Shown in pieces: positions 7,160 through 14,451 of a DNA stretch of 33,697 nt. Source of the DNA: CAYVFC01 sp964450715. Lineage in GTDB: Bacteria; Myxococcota_A; Polyangia; Polyangiales; JAFGIB01. How positions within the stretch are numbered: the stretch's first letter is position 1; each line of letters opens with the position of its first letter. A program made the translations under genes and the position numbers. The stretch lies in the NCBI GenBank assembly GCA_964450715.1, contig CAYVFC010000090.1, positions 1 to 33,697 on the forward strand, read 5' to 3'. A model generated the notes under the pieces. The model worked only from the letters and a program-made list of their open reading frames with translations, was not told the DNA's origin and ran no database searches.

Positions 7160-9664
7160 CTACTCCTCGACCAGCTCTTCCGACAGCGTGTCGGTGACGT
7201 CGGTAGTCTCCTCGGTGAAGTCCTCGGGCTTGGCCGGAGGTGTTTGCGAGGGTACGACCGATGTGCGACCTCCCAGCTCCACCCGGGGCTGCTTGGCGGC
7301 GAAGCGCTCGGCCAGCACGATGGCCCGCGGGGCATTCAGACCGAAGAACACGCCGCGCGTGGCTTCCTGCCCGCTGACCTCGAGCACCCGGAAGCCGATC
7401 TGGCGCATGAGAAAGCCCAACTCGTGCAGGGAGTAGAGACGGACCGAGTACTCGGTGTCCGACTGCCGCCCGTCCTCGTGCATCATGGTTCGCTTCACGT
7501 GCAGGCGCGAGGTGAAATAGTTGAACTCGCTCTCCTCCATGCAGACGCAGCCCTCGCCCTGGAACCAGATCAGGTTGGGTTGCGAGCGGATGGCGAAATC
7601 CCTGTTGACCACGTCGATTAACAGCCGCCCTCCGGGTCTGAGAGCGTCGCGCAGCCTGCCTAGCACGTCGCGGTTCGACTCCTCGTCGAAGAAACCGAAG
7701 GTCGTGCCGATACAGATAACGCCGTCGAACGAGCCGTCGAACTCGATCTTGCGGATGTCGGCGTGAAGGAAATTGATCTTGAGGCCCCGGTACTGGGCCT
7801 GCTCAGCGGCCCGCGTGATCATGGGCAACGAGAGGTCGAGGCCTACCACCAAGTAGCCGCGCACGGTGAGCTCCAGGGCGTGAAGCCCGAGCCCGCATCC
7901 CACATCCAGTATGGTGGAGCCCTGCGCTAACCCCAGGCTGGCCTCGACGAAATCGCACTGCCTCTTGATCTGGTCGTGCGTGAGAGGCATCACGCTGCGC
8001 AGGTAGTCGTCGGTGAAAAAACGCTCCCACCAAGGCCTAGGCCCCTTGGCCGCGCGGGGCGTTCGCCGATTTTCCGCCTGCCTGTCACCCCTGACCGCCT
8101 CGGCCGGCGGATTAGTGGCCGGCGCGCGCTGGGGCGGGGCGGGAATGTGCTGGCTCGGGCTCGTAGGAGGAGGAGGAGGCGTACCGCTCGCCCGTCGTAA
8201 ACGCGGATCGGGCGGCGAAGGCGGTGGCGGGTGCGGCTGAGCAGCGGTCGAACCGGCCTCGCCCTCAGGCGGGGGCGGCGGTGGCGGGGGCGGCTGAGCA
8301 GCGGTCGAGCCGGTCTCGCCCTCAGGCGGGGGCGGCGCTGGCGGGTGCGGTTGAGCAGCGGTCGAGCCGGCCTCGCCCTCAGGCGGGGGCGGCGCTGGCG
8401 GGTGCGACTGAGCAGCGATCGAGCCGGCCTCGTCCTCAGGCGGGGACGGCGCTGGCGGGTGCGACTGAGCAGCGATCGAGCCGGCCTCGCCCTCAGGCGG
8501 GGACGGCGCTGGCGGGTGCGGTTGAGCAGCGGTCGAACCGGCCTCGTCCTCAGGCGGGGACGGCGCTGGCGGGTGCGGCTGAGCAGCGGTCGAGCCGGCC
8601 TCGCCCGAAGGAGGTGGCGGTAGGGGCGTGGGGCGAGCTGGAGGCGCAGGCACCCGGTTGGCGACCTCCTCCTCGTCCAGTTCTATCTCCTCCGCCTCTC
8701 CGGACTCCCTCTCTGCAGCTACTTCTAACTCTATATCCTGTTCGAGGTCCTCAACACCGGACTCACCGTCGAGGTATTCTCGCACCTCGACCTCTTCTTC
8801 CGGGCCTTCCGGCTCCTCCACGGGCTCGGCTGGGCTCTCGGGGAGGCGCTCGGGCGCGGCCTCGGACGCGACCGCTTCGTCGCTCTGCGCCTCGATCCCG
8901 GTACCCTCGCGCGCGGCCTCGCCCGGCTCTTCGCCTGCCGCGGGCGCGCCTTCCACCGTCGCTGCCGCCGGCTCCTGGGCCGACTCGGCGGCCGTTTCCC
9001 CGGGGGGCGGTTCGGACGCCACGCCGACAACTCTGGCGCGGCTCATGACGACCGCCCCGGACGCCGGCGGCTTGCTCGAACGCTCGACCGGCGACGGTCG
9101 GGTCGCGTCGGGCGGAGAGCTCGACCGGTCTTCGGGTACGGGAGCTCCCTCTGCGTCCGCTCGCCGAGGTCTGGCCTCGTCGCTATCCGGCTGACCGGCG
9201 ACGGTCTCGTCTGCCGGAGCGTCTTTTAGGCCCGCGTCCGCAACCGATTCTTGTGGGGCTTGCTCCTGTTCAGCGCCCGGCGATTCCCCGTGCGCCTCGC
9301 TTTCGGCCTTGGGGGAATCGACGGGGGGCGCCGAAGGCCGGTCCGACGGTATCGGCGGCGGAGGCTTGACCGAGGCCCTGGGCGGATCCGGAAGCTTCAT
9401 CCGTGGATCGGTATCTACTTCCTCGTCGTCCCGCTCCGCGGGCTGGGATGCTAGCCTGGCCTGCGAATCTTCGGACGCTGCAGCAGCGGGAGGTATCGAA
9501 GACGGGGCCTCGGGCGGATCGGTTACGCGCTCGTCCTCGTCACCGTCCTCCTCGTCGAGCAACGGCGGTTCGATCGCGGGATCGGACGAGGTCCGGTAGC
9601 GTCTCAACCGACGAGTGGTGCGGCGGCGGTTCCCGGGCTTCCTGCTGGTTCGATCGTCGTTCAT
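7160..9664 (-). CDS. SAM-dependent methyltransferase with a 540-residue acidic/proline-rich N-terminal extension
   Basis: An 834-residue protein. Residues 1-543 are low complexity: a basic start (RRRTTRRLRRYR), long Glu/Asp-rich and Ser/Pro-rich stretches, and seven 19-residue repeats (355-487, EAGSTAAQPHPPAPSPPED-like). From about 544 there is an ordinary class I methyltransferase: WWERFFTDDYL, motif I ILDVGCGLGLHALEL around 586-600, acidic VGLDLS, motif FDGVICIGTTFGFF and LRPGGRLLIDVV. The ATG is separated from the psd TAA by one base and has no clear ribosome binding site, so translation is probably coupled to psd. The family usually lacks this tail. The substrate is unknown; methylation of phosphatidylethanolamine made by psd is a testable guess only. 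Confidence 0.85.
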   Translation of the reverse strand: MNDDRTSRKPGNRRRTTRRLRRYRTSSDPAIEPPLLDEEDGDEDERVTDPPEAPSSIPPAAAASEDSQARLASQPAERDDEEVDTDPRMKLPDPPRASVKPPPPIPSDRPSAPPVDSPKAESEAHGESPGAEQEQAPQESVADAGLKDAPADETVAGQPDSDEARPRRADAEGAPVPEDRSSSPPDATRPSPVERSSKPPASGAVVMSRARVVGVASEPPPGETAAESAQEPAAATVEGAPAAGEEPGEAAREGTGIEAQSDEAVASEAAPERLPESPAEPVEEPEGPEEEVEVREYLDGESGVEDLEQDIELEVAAERESGEAEEIELDEEEVANRVPAPPARPTPLPPPPSGEAGSTAAQPHPPAPSPPEDEAGSTAAQPHPPAPSPPEGEAGSIAAQSHPPAPSPPEDEAGSIAAQSHPPAPPPPEGEAGSTAAQPHPPAPPPPEGETGSTAAQPPPPPPPPPEGEAGSTAAQPHPPPPSPPDPRLRRASGTPPPPPTSPSQHIPAPPQRAPATNPPAEAVRGDRQAENRRTPRAAKGPRPWWERFFTDDYLRSVMPLTHDQIKRQCDFVEASLGLAQGSTILDVGCGLGLHALELTVRGYLVVGLDLSLPMITRAAEQAQYRGLKINFLHADIRKIEFDGSFDGVICIGTTFGFFDEESNRDVLGRLRDALRPGGRLLIDVVNRDFAIRSQPNLIWFQGEGCVCMEESEFNYFTSRLHVKRTMMHEDGRQSDTEYSVRLYSLHELGFLMRQIGFRVLEVSGQEATRGVFFGLNAPRAIVLAERFAAKQPRVELGGRTSVVPSQTPPAKPEDFTEETTDVTDTLSEELVEE
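8204..8602 (-). repeat. 57-bp in-frame minisatellite, 7 copies, inside the methyltransferase gene
   Basis: Seven consecutive 57-bp units encode 19-residue Pro-rich repeats (residues 355-487 of the methyltransferase). They differ by a few substitutions: Thr/Ile, Pro/Ser before His, and Glu-Asp versus Glu-Gly at the unit end. Copy number could vary between strains by slippage without breaking the frame. On the opposite strand the same repeat produces a long spurious arginine-rich open frame. Confidence 0.93.
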
Positions 9665-9665
9665 G

Positions 9666-10520
9666 TTATCGGTTTCGCGCGATTGCCTCGCCCACGCGGA
9701 CCCTGTCGCCGCTGCTCATCTCTAGAATACGCGGGATATCGCCGGCCATAAAGAGAATGACTGTCGAACCGAGGTGGAAGATCCCGAGCTCGTCACCGCG
9801 TTCTAAAAAGGGCTTGTCCTCGCCATATACTCGAATGCCGGACGGCCTACCGTCGTTCGTCACCACCTTCTGGTCGAAGCTCACGCTGATCCGCCCTACT
9901 CCCATAGCCCCTACCATGACCGTGGCCAAGGGACCGCGCTCTCCGTTCTGGTGGAAGACCACCCTTTCGTTGCGCGCGAACAGGTTGGGAACGTGGTCCA
10001 GCCCGATGCGATTGACGGGAAACAGAGTGCCGCCGATATGCCGGACGGCCTCGATATCGCCGGCGACCGGCGCGTGCACGCGGTGGTAGTCGCCGGGGTT
10101 CAGGTAGATGACCGCGAACAGCCCCCCCTCGTAGCGGAGCGCCTCTCCGGCGTCGCCCAGCAGCTCCTCGGTCCGATAGAGCCGCCCCTTTACGCGAAAG
10201 ACCGCGCCCGGCTCGAGACGTCCTGCATCCTGTATCATTCCGTCGGCGGGAGAGACGATAGCATCGTTATCCGGGTCGATCGGTCTACGGCCGGGCCTGA
10301 GCTGCCGGGTAAAGAAGGCGTCGAACGATTCGAAACCCCGAGCGGGTACCAGAGCTTCCGACAGGTCTACATCGTATGACCTGCAGAAAGCGTCTACCGC
10401 GCGTCTGGCAAACGCCTCCGGAAGGCGTAACCGGGCCAGCTGTCCCATGGCCCGGCTTATCTGCTTGCGCGGCAAGACGCGAAGAGAGCTGGCGGCAACG
10501 CGGGAAGGGTCGACGAGCAT
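9666..10520 (-). CDS. psd: Phosphatidylserine decarboxylase proenzyme
   Basis: A 284-residue protein that makes phosphatidylethanolamine from phosphatidylserine at the inner membrane. The self-cleavage motif LGST is at 250-253 (Ser252 becomes the pyruvoyl group). The protease-type residues are Asp92 in SPADG and His146 in GDYHRVHAP. The blocks FDAFFTRQLRPGRRPI and VGAMGVGRI are typical of the longer PSD type. Length is normal for the E. coli-like class. It is the first gene of a minus-strand operon with two methyltransferases: the stop and the next start are one base apart. No phosphatidylserine synthase (pssA) is in view. The divergent gap upstream carries the hairpins listed separately. Confidence 0.96.
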   Translation of the reverse strand: MLVDPSRVAASSLRVLPRKQISRAMGQLARLRLPEAFARRAVDAFCRSYDVDLSEALVPARGFESFDAFFTRQLRPGRRPIDPDNDAIVSPADGMIQDAGRLEPGAVFRVKGRLYRTEELLGDAGEALRYEGGLFAVIYLNPGDYHRVHAPVAGDIEAVRHIGGTLFPVNRIGLDHVPNLFARNERVVFHQNGERGPLATVMVGAMGVGRISVSFDQKVVTNDGRPSGIRVYGEDKPFLERGDELGIFHLGSTVILFMAGDIPRILEMSSGDRVRVGEAIARNR

Positions 10521-10589
10521 GGTGACCGCGCGGTACGGATCGAACCCGTACCCTCGGAACCTACTGGAAATGAGGGAATGCCGATTCTA

Positions 10590-10665
10590 TCCGACCTGAT
10601 CAGACCCCGTCAAACAGGTCGGACGGCTCTCTAAAGAAGCGATCCGCATACCGAGCGAGCGGATC
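10590..10665. repeat. Two short hairpins in the psd / ABC1 divergent gap
   Basis: TCCGACCTG (10590-10598) and CAGGTCGGA (10615-10623) form a perfect 9-bp stem with a 16-nt loop. GATCCGC (10641-10647) and GCGGATC (10659-10665) form a 7-bp stem. Neither is followed by a T-run on either strand, so they are not ordinary intrinsic terminators. They could be operators for the divergent genes or an outer part of the palindromic element that follows. Confidence 0.6.
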
Positions 10666-10751
10666 TCGGAGCGCGGTCGCTGCGGCTGCAAGGAAGCCCG
10701 AGGAGGAATACCAGCGGTATTTTGACGAGGGCTGACGCCGCAGACGCGGCG
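10664..10751 (+). repeat. Palindromic intergenic element, copy 1
   Basis: Nested stems around a central hairpin: TGCGGC (10681-10686) with GCCGCA (10737-10742), AGCCC (10695-10699) with GGGCT (10729-10733), and AATACC-AGC-GGTATT (10707-10721). It shares TCTCGGAGCGCG (10664-10675) and the GAGGAATA.CAGCG.TATT core with copy 2, and the CGCAGA right flank with copies 2 and 4. The innermost pairs differ from copy 2 by a compensatory C-G for G-C change. It lies between divergent psd and the ABC1 kinase gene. Confidence 0.8.
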
Positions 10752-11011
10752 GCCCCGTAAGCGTTCAGGCCTTGGACAGTGCGGCGGCCAAGGCGCCCGA
10801 AAAACCGAGCGCGCCCGCAGGGCCGGCGAGGATGGTACTCCCTGTACCTGACGAGCCGGCCCGAGGACGAAAGCCGGTTTTTCGGGATGGATTGGCCGCC
10901 GTCGTCTCAGACAGCACTGCCCCCCCTGAACGGTTACGCGTCCCCGACCGAGAGCCGCCGCTCGGTATACGGTTCGCCTCTCTAGAATGGCTTTTCCGCA
11001 CGCTGCCCTAT

Positions 11012-12679
11012 ATGCTCCTAGCTTTCATGCCCTCCATTTTCAATACGGTCCGCGACCTGGAACGGCTGAGGCAGATCGTGGGCGTGCTCGCCCGGCACGG
11101 CTTCGGAGAGTTGGTGAACCGGACCGGGCTGGGCAGCCTGCTCCCCAAGAAGACCCTACCCGCCGAGCAGGAGTCCCGGATCGGGACCGGGGAGCGCATC
11201 CGACTGGTGCTCGAGGAGCTGGGTCCCTCCTTCGTCAAGCTCGGGCAGATCATCTCCACCAGGCCGGACATCATCCCTCCGGACATCATCGAGGAGCTGA
11301 GGAAGCTGCAGGACGACGTCGCTCCGCTCCCCTTCGCACAGCTCCGCACGGAGCTGGAGAAACAGCTGGGCGCGGGCATCGACGAGGTCTACGAGCAGTT
11401 CGACGACATCCCGCTGGCCTCTGCCTCGATCGGGCAGGCCTACCGGGCGAAGCTGCGTACGAAGCAGGGGCCGGTCGACGTAGCGGTCAAGATCCAGCGC
11501 CCCGGGATCAAGAACGTCGTCGAGCGGGATATGGATCTGCTCTACTGGCTGGCGCACACGGTCGAGCGTACGCTTCCCGAGTCAGCGTCGTACTCGCCAG
11601 TGGAGTTGGTACGCGAATTCGATCGCGCCATCACCGCAGAGCTCGATTTCGCGCTGGAAGCCGACAACGCGGAGCGATTCGCCAGCAACTTCGCGGATTT
11701 TCCCGGCGTGGTCTTTCCCAGGGTGTACCGGGAGGCCTCCTCCAGGACCGTGATTACCACCTCCTTTCTGCCCGGTAAAAAGATATTCGACGCGGTCGAG
11801 GCGGGCGCCAACCCGGAAGTGCTGGCGCGCAAGGCGCTCGCCGTTTTCATGAAAATGATCTTCGACCACGGCTTCTTTCACGCGGATCCTCACCCGGGGA
11901 ACCTCATCATCCTAGGAGACCCGGCCGATCCAGCCATCGCACTCGTGGACCTGGGTCTGGTGGGTCGGCTGGGGCCCGAGCTCAGGGACCAGATGGTCGA
12001 CCTGATAGCGGCAGCTGCCCGCAGGGACCATCGGGCCATGGTGGATGCCATTTACGCTATCGGCACCCCTACGCGAACCTCCGACCGCCGGGAATTGGAG
12101 GCCGAGATCGCCCGACTCTGCGACAAGTACCTGGGCAAACGGCTAGGCGATTTCGAGTTCTCGGGACTGATACGGGACCTCGGTTCGGCGGCTTCCCGGT
12201 ACGGCCTGGAGATCCCCCCGGATTTTCTGATGGTCGGTAAGACTCTCGTGACGGTGGAAGGCGTCGGACGGCAGATCTATCCCGAGATCGACGTCATCAA
12301 AGAGGTCGAGCCATTCTTCGTGGACATGCTGACTAACCGGTACACGCCCGAGCGTATCGGGAATGATCTGGTTCTACTGGCCACGCGCCTGGGCACGGCT
12401 GCCAAGACCTTTCCCCTGTATTCACAGGAGATTCTCGAGGACATCAGAAAGGGAAGGCTCAGCGTCGAGGTCAAGGAGCCTTCGCTGAGCAGGGCTGCCG
12501 ACAAGCTCGGCAGACGCATTTTTGGGGGGATGGTCGTGGGATCTCTGGTGGTGTCAGCGGCGGTACTGTTCGCGACAGAGCACCGGTACGGGGGAGCGGC
12601 CATGCTGACGCTGGCGGCGGGTGGGATGCTGCTGTACTGGGTCGGGCTTGTCGTCCGACGAAACGATTCCAAGCGTTGA
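11012..12679 (+). CDS. ABC1/AarF/UbiB family kinase-like protein
   Basis: A 555-residue atypical kinase of the UbiB (ADCK) family, associated with quinone biosynthesis and lipid handling at the membrane. Seen: family-specific KLGQ (76-79), the Ala-rich loop SASIGQAYRAKL, invariant Lys160 (VAVK), ELDFALEADN, catalytic HADPHPGN (Asp292) and the metal-binding DLG (Asp313). Two hydrophobic segments near the C-terminus match UbiB. The frame is open from 10772 (TTG), with an ATG at 10832 preceded by AGGG. I chose 11012 because the upstream codons have poor third-position GC unlike the body, and homologues begin close to RLRQIVGVLARHGFGELV. The start is the uncertain part. No other ubiquinone gene is adjacent. 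Confidence 0.9.
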   Translation: MLLAFMPSIFNTVRDLERLRQIVGVLARHGFGELVNRTGLGSLLPKKTLPAEQESRIGTGERIRLVLEELGPSFVKLGQIISTRPDIIPPDIIEELRKLQDDVAPLPFAQLRTELEKQLGAGIDEVYEQFDDIPLASASIGQAYRAKLRTKQGPVDVAVKIQRPGIKNVVERDMDLLYWLAHTVERTLPESASYSPVELVREFDRAITAELDFALEADNAERFASNFADFPGVVFPRVYREASSRTVITTSFLPGKKIFDAVEAGANPEVLARKALAVFMKMIFDHGFFHADPHPGNLIILGDPADPAIALVDLGLVGRLGPELRDQMVDLIAAAARRDHRAMVDAIYAIGTPTRTSDRRELEAEIARLCDKYLGKRLGDFEFSGLIRDLGSAASRYGLEIPPDFLMVGKTLVTVEGVGRQIYPEIDVIKEVEPFFVDMLTNRYTPERIGNDLVLLATRLGTAAKTFPLYSQEILEDIRKGRLSVEVKEPSLSRAADKLGRRIFGGMVVGSLVVSAAVLFATEHRYGGAAMLTLAAGGMLLYWVGLVVRRNDSKR

Positions 12680-12765
12680 CAACCGGCCGCGCTCGACTGA
12701 GAACGGATCCCCAACCGGCGTCTCGGGGGGGTGCGGGGGTTCGTTCCTTGAACATCGATTTCGGC

Positions 12766-12793
12766 TTGCACGTCCAGTATCAAGAGCTATATT
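12766..12793 (+). promoter_or_regulatory. Probable sigma-70 promoter for the 167-residue protein
   Basis: TTGCAC (12766-12771), a 16-bp spacer and TATATT (12788-12793), 29 bp before the ATG at 12823. The surrounding sequence is locally AT-rich, and an AGAGAGGTGG ribosome binding site follows. Confidence 0.55.
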
Positions 12794-12822
12794 ACTGAAC
12801 ATAAGCTCAGAGAGGTGGCCCC

Positions 12823-13326
12823 ATGAAGAGAGCCACGAAATCTAACCATCCCCCCGAAGACACGTCGCCCGCTCAACGGGCCACGGTTCGCGTTCGGATG
12901 CCGAGCGATCTAGAGGAAATACTAGATTTTCCAGCTAACTTATTGATAAAACTTCCACTTTTCACAAACTATAAGATCGCCATTCCAGGGGGCGAACAAG
13001 ATACCGTCTGGTCCACGGCCCCGAGAGGCGAACTGGCCGAGCCCGGGATGGACACTACGCTATTCGACAAGTCAGAGCTGGCCGCTCTGATCACTGCCGC
13101 TGAGTCCGAGCGGTCGCGAAAAAGCGATCTGCTGGAGTGGGTCGCGGCAAAGAAAAAGGATCCCGGTATCAGGATCGATCTTGAAACCGCGATGGCCGGT
13201 GCAGCTCCGGTCGCGGACCAGAACTGGAGCCTTAGCAGGGTACTGCGCTGGTACGGCTGTGACCTGGTGAGCGTGGAGCTGGTACGGCCGGCCGACCGCG
13301 ACGGCGGGCTGGAAGAGGCTGCCTGA
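12823..13326 (+). CDS. Hypothetical protein, 167 residues
   Basis: I do not recognise a family. The N-terminus is polar and basic (MKRATKSNHPPEDTSPAQRATVRVRMPSD, shown here only as composition: charged, Pro/Ser-rich). It is followed by a short hydrophobic, AT-rich-encoded stretch (about residues 30-52, ILDFPANLLIKLPLF), then a mostly helical charged region (SELAALITAAESERSRKS) and a C-terminal LSRVLRWYGCDLVSVELVRP segment. There is no signal peptide or clear membrane helix. The gene has its own promoter and a strong ribosome binding site, so it is probably real. The base composition of codons 25-50 is clearly lower in GC than its neighbours, which may indicate acquisition. It is followed by a long inverted repeat, then lexA. 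Confidence 0.65.
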   Translation: MKRATKSNHPPEDTSPAQRATVRVRMPSDLEEILDFPANLLIKLPLFTNYKIAIPGGEQDTVWSTAPRGELAEPGMDTTLFDKSELAALITAAESERSRKSDLLEWVAAKKKDPGIRIDLETAMAGAAPVADQNWSLSRVLRWYGCDLVSVELVRPADRDGGLEEAA

Positions 13327-13345
13327 CCACCCCCGTTATCCGCGA

Positions 13346-13444
13346 GTAACCTTTCGAAAAGACGCGGCGAGTCGTCTCGTTCGAACACGGGTTATCCGAC
13401 GGCTTCAGCTGTATCCAGGGAGCCGCATCTTTTCGAAAGGTTAC
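13346..13444. repeat. Long inverted repeat, 23-bp arms
   Basis: Arms at 13346-13368 and 13422-13444 are reverse complements with one mismatch; each contains CTTTTCGAAAGGTTAC or its complement. The 53-nt loop has no obvious smaller perfect hairpin. There is no T-run after the right arm, so it is not a classical terminator. It sits between the 167-residue gene and lexA and shares only AGCCGCATCT with the right side of palindromic copy 4. Confidence 0.9.
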
Positions 13445-13588
13445 CTCAGCGCGGTATGCCTTGCTCCTACGGATCTCGACGGTCGTACGCGACGTCGCGG
13501 AAATGGCCGGGCACCGGCGCACCGGCGCGCGTGCGCCCGCGCACCGGAACCCGGCGATTTACGCGACCCAGAGGGGAGAGGGGATAAT

Positions 13589-13617
13589 TTGACATCTGTC
13601 CGTACGTTCTGTATTCA
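13589..13617 (+). promoter_or_regulatory. lexA promoter with a candidate LexA box
   Basis: TTGACA (13589-13594, consensus -35), a 17-bp spacer and TATTCA (13612-13617, weak -10). Between and overlapping them, CTGTCCGTACGTTCTGT (13596-13612) agrees at most positions with the myxobacterial LexA consensus as I recall it (CTRHAMRYBYGTTCAGS), including the GTTC core. A repressor bound here would block the promoter, as expected for LexA autoregulation. Confidence 0.5.
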
Positions 13618-13670
13618 ATCATCTTACCTATTCGCGCGACCAGTGAATCTTCGTCCAGGCGAGGCAAAAA

Positions 13671-14327
13671 GTGCAAAAGCTAACCCAACGGCAAGAAATG
13701 GTTCTCGATTTCATCGAGTCTTCGATCCTCGACCGGGGATACCCGCCCACGCTTCGAGAGATCGGCAACCACATGGGGATTCGCAGCACCAACGGCGTCA
13801 ACGACCACCTTAGGGCGCTCGAGCGTAAGGGATACCTGATGCGGGAGGACATGAAATCCCGCGCTCTACGGCCGGTGTCGACCGGTAGAACGGGCAAGAA
13901 CGAGCCGAGAAGCCTGGAGCCGGCCAACGACAATGTGGCCGACATCCCGGTAATCGGACGGGTGGCGGCCGGACAGCTCAGCGAAGCCATCGAGCACCCG
14001 GAAGCCACGCTCCACGTCGACCGCTCCCTGGTCGGAACCACAGAGGGCGTATTCGGTCTCCGAGTACGAGGCGATTCCATGATCAACGCCGGAATCCACG
14101 ACGGGGATTACGTCTTCGTCCGCAAGCAGGCCGACGCCAGGAAGGGCGAAATCGTGGTGGCGCTGGTAGGCGACGAGGCGACCTGCAAGTTCTACTATCC
14201 GGAAAGCGACCGGATCCGTCTGCAACCGGCCAACGACGAGATGCAACCGATCGTCCTGCAAAGAAACGACTGGCGTTCGAACCAGCTGCTCGGCGTCGTG
14301 GTCGGGCTATTTCGGAAACTCTCTTAA
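13671..14327 (+). CDS. lexA: LexA SOS repressor
   Basis: A 218-residue LexA, the SOS repressor that cleaves itself when bound to RecA filaments. The N-terminal winged helix-turn-helix is LTQRQEMVLDFIESSILDRGYPPTLREIG, with the recognition helix STNGVNDHLRAL (39-50). The scissile Ala100-Gly101 is in VIGRVAAGQL; the catalytic Ser136 is in GDSM and Lys173 in ATCKFYY. It uses a GTG start preceded by a weak GAGG site. It reads alone: an inverted repeat lies on each side and the next gene begins 124 bp downstream. The linker between domains is somewhat longer than in E. coli. Expected to repress itself from the box listed at 13589-13617. Confidence 0.96.
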   Translation: MQKLTQRQEMVLDFIESSILDRGYPPTLREIGNHMGIRSTNGVNDHLRALERKGYLMREDMKSRALRPVSTGRTGKNEPRSLEPANDNVADIPVIGRVAAGQLSEAIEHPEATLHVDRSLVGTTEGVFGLRVRGDSMINAGIHDGDYVFVRKQADARKGEIVVALVGDEATCKFYYPESDRIRLQPANDEMQPIVLQRNDWRSNQLLGVVVGLFRKLS

Positions 14328-14338
14328 CCCCCCCCGTT

Positions 14339-14438
14339 TGGTATCCCCGATTTCGCGAATACGCGCCGCTCGACGACTCCCCGTCGACCGCGTCCCGCGG
14401 CAGAATAACCGCGCGTATTCGCGAAATCGGGGATACCA
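14339..14438. repeat. Long inverted repeat, 28-bp perfect arms with branched loop
   Basis: Arms at 14339-14366 and 14411-14438 are exact reverse complements (outer end TGGTATCCCC..., inner end ...ATACGCGC). The 44-nt loop itself holds two small stems, TCGAC/GTCGA and CCGCG-TCC-CGCGG, so the whole can fold as a branched cruciform. It fills the gap between lexA and the next gene, ending 13 bp before that gene's ATG. No T-run follows. Confidence 0.95.
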
Positions 14439-14451
14439 TGACGGTACGTTC

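Noticed and set aside
8224..9048. Plus-strand repeat-rich open frame of 274 codons
   Set aside because: It is the reverse complement of the 57-bp minisatellite and acidic region of the methyltransferase; the Arg-rich repeats are an artefact.
13346..13444. Intrinsic terminator
   Set aside because: The stem is long and strong, but neither strand has a T-run after it.
14338..14451. Upstream TTG extension of the SGNH hydrolase
   Set aside because: The extra codons run through the 28-bp inverted repeat and would displace the signal sequence from the N-terminus.
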